A stretch of 64,000 nucleotides of DNA from Pontibacter kalidii (GTDB lineage Bacteria > Bacteroidota > Bacteroidia > Cytophagales > Hymenobacteraceae). A program made the translations under genes and the position numbers. The notes beneath the pieces were generated by a model. It searched no databases. It had not been told where the DNA came from and saw only the letters and a program-made list of their open reading frames with translations. Below, piece after piece: positions 8,631 through 18,052 of this stretch. Position 1 is the stretch's first letter, and every line of letters begins with the position of its first letter. The stretch covers positions 1-64,000 of the forward strand of contig NZ_CP111079.1 of NCBI RefSeq assembly GCF_026278245.1, read 5' to 3'.

Positions 8631-9137
8631 ATGAAGTATAAATTCCTGCCCTTTCTGGTGCTGCTGCTCGCAGCCTTTGTCGCCATGCCAGCTGCCGCCC
8701 ACGATTACCACGCCAGCATTGCCGATGTGCGCTTTAATTCCCGTACGCAAAGCCTGGAGGTGGCCGTGAAGGTGTTTATGGATGATCTGGAGAACGCCCT
8801 TTCGCAGCGGAACAAGACCAAAGTAGTATACAATCCTGCATCGGAGCAGGTGAAAAAGTACATAACCGATTACCTGGCGGCCAACCTGGCGCTGGAGGTG
8901 GAGAAGGGAAAGCCGCTAAAACAGAAGTTCCTGGGCTCTGAGGAGGATGCCGATGTGGTGTGGCTATATATGGAGGTGCCGGTGCAGCAAGCGTCTCTGC
9001 CGCAACTGTACGTCAGGAACGCCGTGCTCACGGAGCTGTTCTCCGACCAGATGAACATCGTCAACATCAACTACAAAGGCAAAACAGAAAGCGTGCTGCT
9101 GCAGCGCGGCGAGACGCAGAAAAAGGTGGCGCTGTAG
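8631..9137 (+). CDS. Exported DUF6702-like protein, function unknown
   Basis: A 168-residue protein with a clean signal peptide (cleavage after about residue 23, AAA before HDYHASIADV). The mature part is predicted to be beta-rich and ends with YKGKTESVLLQRGETQKKVAL. The order HDYH-S-A-D-V-R-F-N followed by VKVFMDDLENAL is what I associate with the DUF6702 family of Bacteroidota; the match is from memory. It lies 57 bp after the LysM gene and may be the last gene of the dxr-rseP run. A hairpin with an A/T-rich base follows the stop. Its function is unknown. Confidence 0.75.
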   Translation: MKYKFLPFLVLLLAAFVAMPAAAHDYHASIADVRFNSRTQSLEVAVKVFMDDLENALSQRNKTKVVYNPASEQVKKYITDYLAANLALEVEKGKPLKQKFLGSEEDADVVWLYMEVPVQQASLPQLYVRNAVLTELFSDQMNIVNINYKGKTESVLLQRGETQKKVAL

Positions 9138-9160
9138 TATAAGCAGAAAGTATAAAGTAT

Positions 9161-9201
9161 AAAAAAGGCTGTGTTTCCGCTCAGGAGGCTCAGCCTTTTT
9201 T
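9161..9201. terminator. Shared terminator hairpin between convergent genes
   Basis: AAAAAAGGCTG (9161-9171) pairs exactly with CAGCCTTTTTT (9191-9201) around a 19-nt loop. The A-run on one side and T-run on the other let it work in both directions. The stop codon of the minus-strand gene (9190-9192) lies inside it. Two AAGTATAA words precede it. Confidence 0.75.
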
Positions 9202-9951
9202 GCTTGCGGATTGGCGCTGGAGCCTTGCCACAAGCCCGGAGATAAACAGGGCAATCAGCCATCCGCTTATGAGCGTTACGATCATATGCCCAGGCTTGCG
9301 CTCCAAATGCCTGCGCACCATTAGGTTAAAGAGCAGGAACAGGTAGCCTGCCGTGGCAATAAGAAGCCAGAACCCAAGCCAGGGATCGCCTTCCTGCTCT
9401 TTCGGCAATGGCTTTGCCGGCGCCAGGTGCACATGCCAAAGTATAAACGAAAATCCCACCACCGTGCTTGCATGCTGCACCAGGCGGTGCAGTGCTATCT
9501 CCTGGCCAAGAAAGGGTATCGTGAAAGTAGAGGACAAGACCGGTAGCAGGTTTACAAAGTAGAGGCCTGTATGGGTAAAGCTATCCCAGAACAAGTGCGA
9601 GAAAGCGCCTATCAGAGCAGATAAAGACACCACGAGCCAGTGCCTGCGCAGGTATAGTAGCCAGTCTGCAGGATAAGCGACAGCCAGCGCGCGTTGCCTG
9701 AAGTAGGGAGGCAGATACTGGATGGCTTGGTCGCGCACCAGGGTATGGAAGAGCACGCACAGCAACAAGGTTACCGGCAGGTTAAACAGAAAGAGGCCCG
9801 GCAGGGTATGGCTGATCTGGCTTCGGGTCTCGAGTCGGAAGAAATACTCAAAGTCAGGGGCCATGCTGCCCATAACCAGCGCCGTAGCCGAAAACCAGCG
9901 CCGGCAAAGGAGCGGAAGTATAATGGCCGGATGGGCAGCGGTGAAGGGCAT
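9190..9951 (-). CDS. DUF4184 family multi-pass membrane protein
   Basis: A 253-residue integral membrane protein. The start MPFTAAHPAIILPL and the segment MGSMAPDFEYFF are hallmarks of the DUF4184 family. HLFWDSFTH and the loop histidines resemble metal-dependent phosphohydrolase-like membrane proteins, but the activity is not established. About six hydrophobic helices are spread along the length. The C-terminal codons (SASKKG) are built from the terminator hairpin shared with the upstream convergent gene. The neighbours give no functional clue. Confidence 0.85.
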   Translation of the reverse strand: MPFTAAHPAIILPLLCRRWFSATALVMGSMAPDFEYFFRLETRSQISHTLPGLFLFNLPVTLLLCVLFHTLVRDQAIQYLPPYFRQRALAVAYPADWLLYLRRHWLVVSLSALIGAFSHLFWDSFTHTGLYFVNLLPVLSSTFTIPFLGQEIALHRLVQHASTVVGFSFILWHVHLAPAKPLPKEQEGDPWLGFWLLIATAGYLFLLFNLMVRRHLERKPGHMIVTLISGWLIALFISGLVARLQRQSASKKG

Positions 9952-10014
9952 AGGGCTTCTGTGAGTCTTACCTACTAACGAAAATTTTAGGTAAGAGGCT
10001 CAGCCTTTTATACT

Positions 10015-10266
10015 TCAGTAAAAGTTGTTTGATATAAATACCAGCACCCAAATTATAACAACCAGGGTAATTGTGCCAATAAAGTTGTTGTAGATGGCAT
10101 TCTTGGTTTTTCGGGAGAATCTCCAGCCCTTTTTGCCGTCATAAAATTCACTATACTTTCTGCGCCTGCTGCTGGTCAGTTCGCTGTGTATAAGGTAGTA
10201 AAGCCAGCGTGTAGAAGCACCCAGGTGTTCCAAAATCAGCGAACCTGACATAAGGCTTTCAATCAT
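10015..10266 (-). CDS. Small membrane protein, unknown
   Basis: An 83-residue open frame with one clear membrane helix at the C terminus (about 61-80, FIGTITLVVIIWVLVFI). The N-terminal part is basic and aromatic (SRRRKYSEFYDGKKGWRFSRKTK). The frame fits the gap between two minus-strand genes and ends 63 bp after the start of the downstream gene. I do not recognise the family. It could be a real small gene, given the normal composition and clear topology, but support is only moderate. Confidence 0.55.
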   Translation of the reverse strand: MIESLMSGSLILEHLGASTRWLYYLIHSELTSSRRRKYSEFYDGKKGWRFSRKTKNAIYNNFIGTITLVVIIWVLVFISNNFY

Positions 10267-10316
10267 ATCTGGCTTGTTGCAAAGTACACATGCCGCCGCT
10301 TTTGGTTAGGAGGGCT

Positions 10317-12290
10317 TTAGTTTCTCAGCTTAATAATCTTGAACTCCACGCGGCGGTTAATGCGGCGGTCCTCCTCGGTCACTTCCTCCCGTATCGGCAT
10401 GCTGCTGCCGTAGCCAATGGCGTCGATGCGGTCGCTGCCGATATTCACTTTGCGCTCAATGTACCGTTTGATGGCATCGGCGCGGTCCTGGGAGAGGGTG
10501 AGGTTGAAGTCCGGGTCGCCGGCACTGTCGGTGTGGCCGGCAATCTCGAGGCGGTGCGTCGGGTGATCGATCATAAAGTAAGCCACCTCATCCAGGATCG
10601 GCTCCATCTCCGGCGTGATATCCGACTGCATTGGGTCAAACTCAATATTTTCAAACACCATCGGGATGCTGTAATCGATCACCGAGGTCATAAAGTCTAT
10701 CGAGGTATCCCCCCTAAGCTCCAGCTCCCGCTCTATCGTGAAAAAGTCAGGGCTCTGGATGAGGATCATGTAACGCGTGTTGTCGATGAGGTTAAACTCA
10801 AAGGAGCCGTCCGGGCGCACGTACTTGCTCGATATCTCGATACCGTTATCCATGTCGATGACCGAGACAACGGCTGAGAGCGGCTTTTGGGTAACGGAGT
10901 CAGTAAGGATGCCCTCCACCTTGGTTACGGCCAGCGGGTGTGCCTCCATCGGCAGCGGGAAGGAGTAGAGGTCCAGGTTCTGGATGTCGTTAGCCTCGGA
11001 GCGGGCGTAGTATAGGTTTCTGGAATCGGCATCGATGGTGAAGTAGTACTCGCTGCCACGGCCGTTTACGAGCGGGCCAATGTTGCGCGGCTCCTGCCAG
11101 TGCCCCTGCACCAGGTATGTTTTGTAAATGTCGAAATCGCCGAAGTGGTTGAGCTGACCGCGCGAGCTAAAGTATAAAACCTGGAACTTCGGGTGCAGGA
11201 AAGGACTTACCTCACTCTCGCGGGTGTTGATCACGGGGCCCATGTTCTGCGCCGGAGCCCAACCGCCCGACTTAGTTTTATAGGTAAAGTAGATATCGGA
11301 GAGGCCAAAGCCGCCCAGGCGGTCGGAGGCAAAGTATAGGGTGTCCTCCTGCTTCGAGAGGGTTGGCTGCGAATCCCAGGCATCGCTGTTCACGTTGGCG
11401 CCCAGGTTCCGGATCTGTCCCCAGCTGCCATCCTCCTGGCGGGTAGCCATGTAAATGTCGCAGTTGCCGTAGCTGTCGGGTGCCTCGCAGCGGGCAAAGT
11501 ACAGGGTGCTGCCGTCGCGGCTCAGGCAGGCCGATCCCTCATTGTAGATGCTGTTAATCGGCTTGCCAAACGACTGCGCCTCCTGCCAGAAACCGTTGTT
11601 CTGCTTGCTAAAGTATAAATCCTCGTTGGAGCGGTTTTGCAGGCCGCCCACATTGCGCTTGGAGGTAAAGATGAGCAGCTCGTTCTCGTCGTTCAAGGTA
11701 GGGCCGTAGTCGGCATAGGGGGAGTTGATGGCGTTGCCCATGTTCAGGTAAACACCTTTGGGCGGCTTAAACGTGGCGATGGACTTGCGGTACTCCACCA
11801 GTTCATAGTAATAGTCCAGCGGCACGTAGTAGTCCTTGGTGTTCTGCTCCAGCGAGTCGTAGTAAGACATCACGTTCCTTACATCGGCACGGTGGTGCTT
11901 CAGCACCAGGCGATACAGGGCCTTGGCTTTCTCGGGGTTGCCCTGGCGCTCGTGCAACTGGCCCAGCCGCCAGAGAAGCTGGGTATCCTTGTAAAAGTTC
12001 TGTACCCCAAAATGGTGCACGTACTCCTCCAACAACGGAAGAACCTTGTTATACTGCTTACGTTTCTCCAGCCTATGTATAAGAGATAGCTTCTTACGGT
12101 CGTGATAATAACGGATTTTATTTAAATTGGGGAAATCGAGGTGCAGCTCCGGTGCTGGCTGTGATTTGCTGACCTGTAGGTTAGACTCAGCCTTATCGTC
12201 GGGGTCGACGTGTTTTATTTGCTGTGCCTGCACCATGGCAGGTGCCAGGAACGTGAGCAGGAGGAATACCAACAGGAACAAGCGTTTCAT
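10317..12290 (-). CDS. OmpA family protein with TPR, propeller and CRD domains (PorE-like)
   Basis: A 657-residue exported protein. I chose the second ATG (12290) because it gives a proper signal peptide (MKRLFLLVFLLLTFLAPA); an ATG at 12311 adds seven residues. In order there are TPR-like helices (about 45-150), PD40/WD40-like propeller repeats with SSRDGSTLYFA-type blades (about 195-430), a carboxypeptidase-regulatory-like domain (about 455-540) and an OmpA C-terminal peptidoglycan-binding domain with GHTDSAG and NRRVEF. This order is that of PorE, the type IX secretion anchor of Porphyromonas and Flavobacterium. PorE itself is a lipoprotein and this protein lacks a lipobox cysteine, so the PorE role is inferred. 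Confidence 0.85.
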   Translation of the reverse strand: MKRLFLLVFLLLTFLAPAMVQAQQIKHVDPDDKAESNLQVSKSQPAPELHLDFPNLNKIRYYHDRKKLSLIHRLEKRKQYNKVLPLLEEYVHHFGVQNFYKDTQLLWRLGQLHERQGNPEKAKALYRLVLKHHRADVRNVMSYYDSLEQNTKDYYVPLDYYYELVEYRKSIATFKPPKGVYLNMGNAINSPYADYGPTLNDENELLIFTSKRNVGGLQNRSNEDLYFSKQNNGFWQEAQSFGKPINSIYNEGSACLSRDGSTLYFARCEAPDSYGNCDIYMATRQEDGSWGQIRNLGANVNSDAWDSQPTLSKQEDTLYFASDRLGGFGLSDIYFTYKTKSGGWAPAQNMGPVINTRESEVSPFLHPKFQVLYFSSRGQLNHFGDFDIYKTYLVQGHWQEPRNIGPLVNGRGSEYYFTIDADSRNLYYARSEANDIQNLDLYSFPLPMEAHPLAVTKVEGILTDSVTQKPLSAVVSVIDMDNGIEISSKYVRPDGSFEFNLIDNTRYMILIQSPDFFTIERELELRGDTSIDFMTSVIDYSIPMVFENIEFDPMQSDITPEMEPILDEVAYFMIDHPTHRLEIAGHTDSAGDPDFNLTLSQDRADAIKRYIERKVNIGSDRIDAIGYGSSMPIREEVTEEDRRINRRVEFKIIKLRN

Positions 12291-12303
12291 CAGCGATGCA
12301 ATT

Positions 12304-12332
12304 TTGCCCAACGCCCAAAGATATTAATTTTG
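12304..12332 (+). promoter_or_regulatory. Candidate Bacteroidota promoter upstream of lon
   Basis: TTG at 12304-12306, an 18-bp gap and TAATTTTG at 12325-12332 fit the Bacteroidota consensus TTG-N19-TAnnTTTG. It would leave a leader of about 175 nt before lon, which is long, so another promoter nearer the gene is possible. Confidence 0.35.
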
Positions 12333-12515
12333 CGCTATATTATTGTAAACGTGCTTCCGGTTAGTGCTATTTTTTTGTGGGAACTTCGGGGCTTTTCCCG
12401 GAGCGGACAAATCAACAGGCCGGCACCCTTGGCACAAGTCTTGAATAATAAAAGCAGTACAGGAAAACCGGGGGAGAAACGGTGTTTTCCTGCCAAAATG
12501 GCACTGATCTAAAAT

Positions 12516-15002
12516 ATGAACCAAACATTTAAGCATTTTCTGCAAAACCTGCTTCTCAGTAGCGCGTCGGACGACGACAGCATGGAACTTATACCTGTGA
12601 TAACTGCTGAAATAGAGGACGAAATGAAACCGGTGGACCTGCCTGATGAACTGCCGATACTGGCGGTGCGCAATACGGTGCTCTTTCCGGGCGTGGTGCT
12701 GCCGATTACGGTGAGCCGCAAAAAATCTATCAAGCTGGTGCGCAAGTCGCACAGTGGAGGCGCCGTGATAGGCGTGGTGGCGCAGAAGAATACCCTTTCA
12801 GACGATCCAACGGCAGAAGACCTCTTCAACGTGGGCACTGTTGCCAAGATCCTGAAGATGCTGGTGCTGCCGGATGGTAACACCACCATCATCATACAAG
12901 GCCATAGCCGCTTTCAGATAGATGAGGTAACGCAAGAGGACCCGTACCTGGCTGCCAAGGTAAGCCTGTGCGAGGAAACCCCGATGGATAAGAAAAGCAA
13001 GGAGGTGAAGGCGCTGGTGCAGTCGCTTAAGGATGCGGCCGCCAAAATGCTGAAACTGAACCCTGAGATTCCGCAGGAGGCACAGGTGGCGCTGGACAAC
13101 ATCGACAGCCCAAGCTTCCTGACGCACTTCCTGTCGAGCAACCTGAACGTGGAGGTGGCCCAGAAACAGGAACTGCTGGAGGTGAACGACGGCAAGGAGC
13201 GCGGCACGCAGTTGCTGGAACTCATGCTGCGTGAAATTCAGCTGCTGGAGCTCAAGCAGGAGATCCATACAAAAGTACATACCGATTTGGACCAGCAGCA
13301 GCGCGACTACTTTCTGCGTCAGCAGATAAAGGTGCTGCAGGACGAGTTGGGCCAGGAGGGGCCGGACCAGGAGATAGAGCGCTTCCGGGAACGTGCCCTG
13401 AAGAAGAAATGGCCTGAGCCGGTGGCGCTGCATTTTAAGAAAGAGATTGACAAGCTGGCCCGCCTCAACCCGCAAGCGGCCGAGTACCCGGTGGCGGTAA
13501 GCTACCTGGAGTTTCTGCTGGACCTGCCCTGGAGCGAGTATACCAAGGATAACTTTAACCTGAAGCGCACCAAAAAGATACTGGACGCCGACCATTACGG
13601 GCTGGAGAAGGTGAAAGAGCGTATTCTGGAGTACCTGGCCGTGCTCAAGCTGAAGAACGACATGAAGGCACCTATCCTTTGCCTGTACGGACCTCCGGGC
13701 GTGGGTAAAACCTCCCTGGGCCGTTCCGTTGCCAAAGCGTTGGGTCGCAACTATGTGCGTATGTCGCTGGGTGGCGTACGCGATGAAGCCGAGATCCGTG
13801 GCCACCGCCGTACCTATGTGGGGGCCATGCCGGGTAAGATCATTAGCCAGATCAAAAAGACGGGCTCCTCTAACCCGGTCATTATACTGGATGAAATTGA
13901 TAAACTGGCCTCTGATTTCCGTGGCGACCCATCCTCAGCGCTGCTGGAGGTGCTGGACCCGGAGCAGAACCATACCTTTATGGATAACTACCTCGATGTG
14001 GAGTACGACCTCTCGAAGGTGTTATTCATTGCTACTGCCAACTCTCTGGAAACCATACAGCCCGCCCTGCGCGACCGTATGGAGATCATCGAGCTGACGG
14101 GTTATACGTTGGAGGAGAAAACCGAGATCGCCAAGCGCCACCTGGTGCCCAAGCAGGTCACCGAGCACGGGCTGGAGGCGGAGGATGTGAAGATACCGAA
14201 AGCCACCATCCACAAGCTGATCGAAGACTATACCCGCGAATCGGGCGTTAGAAACCTGGAGCGCAAGATCGGGCAGCTGGTGCGCAACACGGCCAAGCAG
14301 AAGGCGATGGAGGAGGAGTTTACCAAATCCATTAAGCCGGAGGACGTGGTGAAGATCATGGGCTCCGAGATCTTCGACAAAGAAATTTATCAGGACATTG
14401 ACACGGCTGGTGTGGTGACGGGCCTTGCCTGGACTTCGGTGGGTGGCGATATTCTGTTCATCGAAAGTATACTGAGCCGCGGCAAGGGCAAGCTCACGCT
14501 GTCGGGCCAGTTGGGGGATGTGATGAAGGAATCGGCGATGACGGCCATCTCCTACTTAAAAGCGCATGCCGAGTTGCTTAACATCGACTACCGCCTGTTC
14601 GACCAGTACGACCTGCACATCCACTTCCCGGAGGGAGCCGTGCCGAAAGACGGGCCATCGGCGGGTATCGCCATCTTCACCTCCATTGCCTCGGTGTTTA
14701 CGCAGCGCAAGGTCAGGTCCAGGTTGGCCATGACCGGTGAGATTACGCTTCGTGGCAAGGTGCTGCCGGTGGGAGGTATAAAAGAGAAGATTCTGGCAGC
14801 CAAACGCGCCGGTATCACTGATATCATCCTAAGTCAGAAGAACAAAAAGGACATCAACGAGATTCCGGAGCAGTACATCAAAGGCCTCACCATCCATTAT
14901 GTAGACCGTGTGGATGATGTGGTCAAGATAGCCCTGCTGAAGGAGAAGGTGAAGCATCCGCTGAAGCTGGTGGTGCGGGAGGAAAAAATTGAGAATGAGT
15001 GA
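12516..15002 (+). CDS. lon: ATP-dependent protease Lon
   Basis: The hexameric AAA+ serine protease that degrades misfolded and regulatory proteins in the cytoplasm. The 828 residues carry an N-terminal LAN substrate domain (about 45-250), the ATPase with Walker A GPPGVGKT at 392-399 and [17 protein letters not shown] just after it, and the protease domain with the catalytic dyad Ser715 (in PKDGPSAGI) and Lys758 (in [10 protein letters not shown]). The 43-residue spacing between them is that of E. coli Lon. The acidic N-terminal lead ([14 protein letters not shown]) is common in Bacteroidota. It is divergent from the PorE-like gene across a 200-bp gap. No HAIR/CIRCE-like operator was recognised. 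Confidence 0.98.
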   Translation: MNQTFKHFLQNLLLSSASDDDSMELIPVITAEIEDEMKPVDLPDELPILAVRNTVLFPGVVLPITVSRKKSIKLVRKSHSGGAVIGVVAQKNTLSDDPTAEDLFNVGTVAKILKMLVLPDGNTTIIIQGHSRFQIDEVTQEDPYLAAKVSLCEETPMDKKSKEVKALVQSLKDAAAKMLKLNPEIPQEAQVALDNIDSPSFLTHFLSSNLNVEVAQKQELLEVNDGKERGTQLLELMLREIQLLELKQEIHTKVHTDLDQQQRDYFLRQQIKVLQDELGQEGPDQEIERFRERALKKKWPEPVALHFKKEIDKLARLNPQAAEYPVAVSYLEFLLDLPWSEYTKDNFNLKRTKKILDADHYGLEKVKERILEYLAVLKLKNDMKAPILCLYGPPGVGKTSLGRSVAKALGRNYVRMSLGGVRDEAEIRGHRRTYVGAMPGKIISQIKKTGSSNPVIILDEIDKLASDFRGDPSSALLEVLDPEQNHTFMDNYLDVEYDLSKVLFIATANSLETIQPALRDRMEIIELTGYTLEEKTEIAKRHLVPKQVTEHGLEAEDVKIPKATIHKLIEDYTRESGVRNLERKIGQLVRNTAKQKAMEEEFTKSIKPEDVVKIMGSEIFDKEIYQDIDTAGVVTGLAWTSVGGDILFIESILSRGKGKLTLSGQLGDVMKESAMTAISYLKAHAELLNIDYRLFDQYDLHIHFPEGAVPKDGPSAGIAIFTSIASVFTQRKVRSRLAMTGEITLRGKVLPVGGIKEKILAAKRAGITDIILSQKNKKDINEIPEQYIKGLTIHYVDRVDDVVKIALLKEKVKHPLKLVVREEKIENE

Positions 15003-15168
15003 GTGAGCGAATGAGTGAATCTCTCAGCCATTTCGAATGCGGGTGTAAAATCTGAAGCTTTTCACAGTTACAAAATACTCCGGATTTCTCACTGCGTTCG
15101 AAATGACAACAACACTCTAAAGTAGTTATTCACGCAGTCACTCATTCGCTTATTCAAAATTATATATA
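15003..15168. repeat. Nested inverted repeats between lon and porQ
   Basis: The outer arms GCGAATGAGTGA (15007-15018) and TCACTCATTCGC (15138-15149) are exact reverse complements. An inner pair, CATTTCGAA (15029-15037) and TTCGAAATG (15097-15105), is nested inside. GAGTGA-type words repeat several times in the left arm and extend into the lon stop region. The piece fills nearly the whole gap and leaves little room for a standard promoter for porQ. Confidence 0.7.
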
Positions 15169-16212
15169 ATGAAACTCGCCCCACTCATACTTTGCACGCT
15201 GCTGGGCTTCGCGCTCACGGCGCAGGCGCAGGTGGGAGGGCAGCGGGGATTTCCGTTCCTGGAGCTGCCGGCCAGTGCCAAGCAGGCGGCTTTGGGAGGC
15301 ATAAACGTAACGGCAGGCGGCCACGACGTGAACATGGTGACGGCAAACCCGGCGCTGTTGAATGAGGAAATGGACGGGCAGGTGAGCCTGAGTTATGTAG
15401 GCTATCTGGCCGACATCAAGCAGAGCCATGCCGTGTATGCCTTTAATTCGGAGAAGCTGGGGCGCTGGGCGGCAAGTATAAATTACCTGAGCTATGGGGA
15501 TTTTGTGCAGCGCGACGCCACAGGTGCGGAGATCGGCACTTTTAACGTGAACGATTATACTTTGGCCCTTTCCCACGCCCGCCAGGTAGAGGCTTTTACC
15601 ATCGGTGCTACGGTAAAAGCGGCCATATCCAGTATAGCCGGTGACCAGGCCGTGGGTGTGTTGGCAGACGCAGGAGCAGCATTTAATCATCCGGAGAAAG
15701 ACTTTACCGTGGGTATAGCGTTTAAGAATGTAGGCTACCAGGTAAAGCCGTTCGATAACGCGGAGCGGCAGCAGATGCCCTGGGATGCGCAGTTGGGCGT
15801 AAGCTATAAACCGGAGCATATGCCCGTGCGGCTCTCGCTCACGGCACATCGCCTGTATCAGTTTGATATTGTGTACCTGGACCCTGATGCACCCGGAAAG
15901 CTGGATGCGAACGGCAACGAAATAGAGGAGGAGAAGAAGCTGGGGGATAAGATTGCAAGGCATTTTGTGGCAGGAGCCGAGTTTGTGTTCAGCAAGAACT
16001 TTCAGCTGCGGGCAGGTTATAACCACCTGCGCCGCAAAGAGCTGCGGTTAGATAGTAAGGCAGGAGGAGCGGGCTTCTCGATGGGGGCCATGCTGCGGGT
16101 GCGGAGCTTTGAACTGAACTATGGCAGTGCCTTTTTTCACCCATCGGGCGCTACGCATTACATCACCATCGCCACCAACACCGGCACGTTCCTCAAAAAG
16201 AAGAGCAGTTGA
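15169..16212 (+). CDS. porQ: Type IX secretion system protein PorQ
   Basis: A 347-residue outer-membrane beta-barrel protein of the PorV/PorQ family. In type IX secretion PorQ works with PorU, PorV and PorZ in the attachment complex that processes exported cargo and fixes it on the cell surface. A signal peptide ends TAQAQ at about residue 20. The mature protein starts GGQRGFPFLELPASAKQAALGG and carries the family signature VNMVTANPALLN at about residues 57-68. Alternating hydrophobic strands run to the C terminus, as expected for a barrel. The location next to lon and the PorE-like gene does not form a secretion operon, but two candidate secretion components lie within 5 kb. Confidence 0.88.
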   Translation: MKLAPLILCTLLGFALTAQAQVGGQRGFPFLELPASAKQAALGGINVTAGGHDVNMVTANPALLNEEMDGQVSLSYVGYLADIKQSHAVYAFNSEKLGRWAASINYLSYGDFVQRDATGAEIGTFNVNDYTLALSHARQVEAFTIGATVKAAISSIAGDQAVGVLADAGAAFNHPEKDFTVGIAFKNVGYQVKPFDNAERQQMPWDAQLGVSYKPEHMPVRLSLTAHRLYQFDIVYLDPDAPGKLDANGNEIEEEKKLGDKIARHFVAGAEFVFSKNFQLRAGYNHLRRKELRLDSKAGGAGFSMGAMLRVRSFELNYGSAFFHPSGATHYITIATNTGTFLKKKSS

Positions 16213-16280
16213 TAACTAAACGGCCTTGTGGCTTGTATTAGCTTTAGGCCGGGTTTGATTTATAAACACAAGAAGAAGAC

Positions 16281-17672
16281 ATGTTAGATAATATTGCATC
16301 CTTAACACCAGCCCAGATTGTAGCGGAGCTGGATAAATACATCATCGGGCAGAAGGACGCCAAACGAAACGTGGCCATTGCGCTGCGCAACCGCTGGCGC
16401 CGCATGAATGCTGATAAAAGCATCCAAAGCGACATTGTGCCGAACAACATCCTGATGATCGGGGCGACAGGCGTGGGTAAGACGGAGATCGCCCGCCGCC
16501 TGGCCAAGATCGCTGATGCGCCCTTCACCAAAGTAGAGGCCTCTAAGTTTACCGAAGTGGGCTACGTGGGTCGCGACGTGGAAAGCATGGTGCGCGACCT
16601 GGTAGAGCAGTCGGTGAACATGGTGAAGCAGAAGAAAAAGGAAGAGGTGAAGCAGAAGGCCGCAGAGGTGGTGGAAGATATCATACTGGATGCGCTGATC
16701 CCGCCGATCCAGGGCCGCGCCACGCCGGGCTATTCCTCCACGTCCGATCCGAATGCCATGCCGGACAACGATTTCGAGCTCAACGAGCGCACCCGCGAGA
16801 AATTCCGGGAGAAGATCCGCAACGGCGAACTGGAAGACCGTAAAATCGAGATCAGGGTACAGCAAAGCGCTATGCCAGGTATGGGCGTGATGGGCCCGGG
16901 CATGGATGAAGCCTCCATGATGAACATCCAGGAGATGATCAGCGGCATGATGCCCAAGAAGACCAAGAAGCGCAAGGTAAGTATTGCCGAGGCGCGTAAG
17001 ATCCTGCTGGAGGAAGAAGCTGCCAAACTCATCGACATGGACGAGGTGAAGGAGGAGGCGATCTTCAAAGCTGAGAATTCGGGCGTGATCTTTATCGATG
17101 AGATCGATAAAGTAGCGAGCTCCAGTAAGAAAGGCAGCGGCCCGGACGTGAGCCGTGAAGGCGTGCAGCGCGACCTGTTGCCGATTGTGGAGGGTTCCAC
17201 GGTGAACACCAAGTATGGCATCATCAACACCGACCATATCCTGTTCATTGCCGCCGGAGCGTTCCACGTAGCCAAGCCATCTGATTTGATCCCGGAGCTT
17301 CAGGGTCGTTTCCCGATCCGCGTGGAGCTGGACAGCCTGACCAAGGATGACTTCTACCAGATCCTGAAGTTCCCGAAGAACGCGCTTACCAAGCAATACG
17401 AGGCACTGCTGTCGGCAGAGGATGTGGAGCTGACCTTTAACGACGAATCGCTGGATGAGATCGCCTCCATAGCCTATGAGGTGAACGCAGAAGTGGAGAA
17501 CATCGGGGCCCGCCGCCTGCACACGGTCATGAGCCGCCTGCTCAACGACATCCTCTTCGACGTGCCGGACAAGATCGGCGCCAACGCCCGCATCCTGGTT
17601 ACCCGCGAAATGGTGCAGGAGAAACTGTCGGGTATGGTGAAAAACCGCGATCTGAGCCAGTATATTCTGTAG
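16281..17672 (+). CDS. hslU: ATP-dependent protease ATPase subunit HslU
   Basis: HslU is the AAA+ unfoldase that feeds proteins to the HslV peptidase. Walker A GATGVGKT is at residues 61-68, Walker B FIDEID near 271-276 (Asp273, Glu274), with the long intermediate I-domain (about 110-245) between them, and the C terminus ends SQYIL, the docking tail for HslV. The 463-residue length is standard. No hslV gene is adjacent, so its partner must be encoded elsewhere. It is 68 bp after porQ on the same strand, so read-through is possible. A hairpin terminator lies at 17893-17945, after a repeat cluster. Confidence 0.97.
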   Translation: MLDNIASLTPAQIVAELDKYIIGQKDAKRNVAIALRNRWRRMNADKSIQSDIVPNNILMIGATGVGKTEIARRLAKIADAPFTKVEASKFTEVGYVGRDVESMVRDLVEQSVNMVKQKKKEEVKQKAAEVVEDIILDALIPPIQGRATPGYSSTSDPNAMPDNDFELNERTREKFREKIRNGELEDRKIEIRVQQSAMPGMGVMGPGMDEASMMNIQEMISGMMPKKTKKRKVSIAEARKILLEEEAAKLIDMDEVKEEAIFKAENSGVIFIDEIDKVASSSKKGSGPDVSREGVQRDLLPIVEGSTVNTKYGIINTDHILFIAAGAFHVAKPSDLIPELQGRFPIRVELDSLTKDDFYQILKFPKNALTKQYEALLSAEDVELTFNDESLDEIASIAYEVNAEVENIGARRLHTVMSRLLNDILFDVPDKIGANARILVTREMVQEKLSGMVKNRDLSQYIL

Positions 17673-17800
17673 TTAGAGAGTTTGGGAGTTGTGGAGACGC
17701 AATACCTTGCGCCTCTATAGTTAGAAAGTTAAAAAGTTAGAAGGTTAGAAAGTATAAACCATAACTTAGGCGGATTCACTTCCGTGCCCAAGTATAAAAG

Positions 17801-17862
17801 GTGCCACTGGCGCCGGTATTTAACCGTTGCCGCTAGTGTGCCGCGAGTCGCCAGACTCGCTT
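17801..17862 (-). repeat. Twin-hairpin dispersed repeat, copy 2 (inverted)
   Basis: Read on the minus strand, the hairpin GCGAGTC-TGGC-GACTCGC (17843-17860) is followed by a linker containing GGCACACTAGCGGCAA, then CGGT-TAAAT-ACCG (17814-17826), then GCGCCAG. It aligns closely with the plus-strand copy at 52843-52905 over about 70 bp, including the flanking CTGTTCAA. The two are dispersed copies of one element in opposite orientations. Confidence 0.75.
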
Positions 17863-17892
17863 TTGAACAGTTTTATACTTTGGCTATACTTT

Positions 17893-17945
17893 AAAAGCCA
17901 GTGTTTCTGCAAAGGCAGGGACGCTGGCTTTTTGTTTTGGTGGCG
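17893..17945 (+). terminator. Hairpin terminator downstream of hslU
   Basis: AAAAGCCAG (17893-17901) pairs with CTGGCTTTT (17934-17942), followed by more T residues. It is over 200 bp from the hslU stop, beyond a repeat unit, so the hslU transcript would carry that unit. Confidence 0.6.
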
Positions 17946-18052
17946 ATTTTATACTTTGTACTTGGAAGATGATCCGGTTGTCATTAACCTTTCCATTCTT
18001 TGTATCCGTACCTTAAATTCCTAAACTCTTTAACCCTCTAACTCCCAAACCT

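Larger units (their letters stand above)
17673..18052. repeat. 380-bp gap after hslU with hairpin repeats and octamer tract
   Basis: No gene is visible. The gap holds a GAGACGCAA-TACC-TTGCGCCTC hairpin (about 17694-17715), a GTTAGAA-type direct-repeat tract (17720-17757), a twin-hairpin unit on the minus strand (17801-17862), several AAGTATA words, a terminator stem AAAAGCCAG/CTGGCTTTT (17893-17942) and a CTAACTCCC tract just before the next start codon. Confidence 0.7.
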
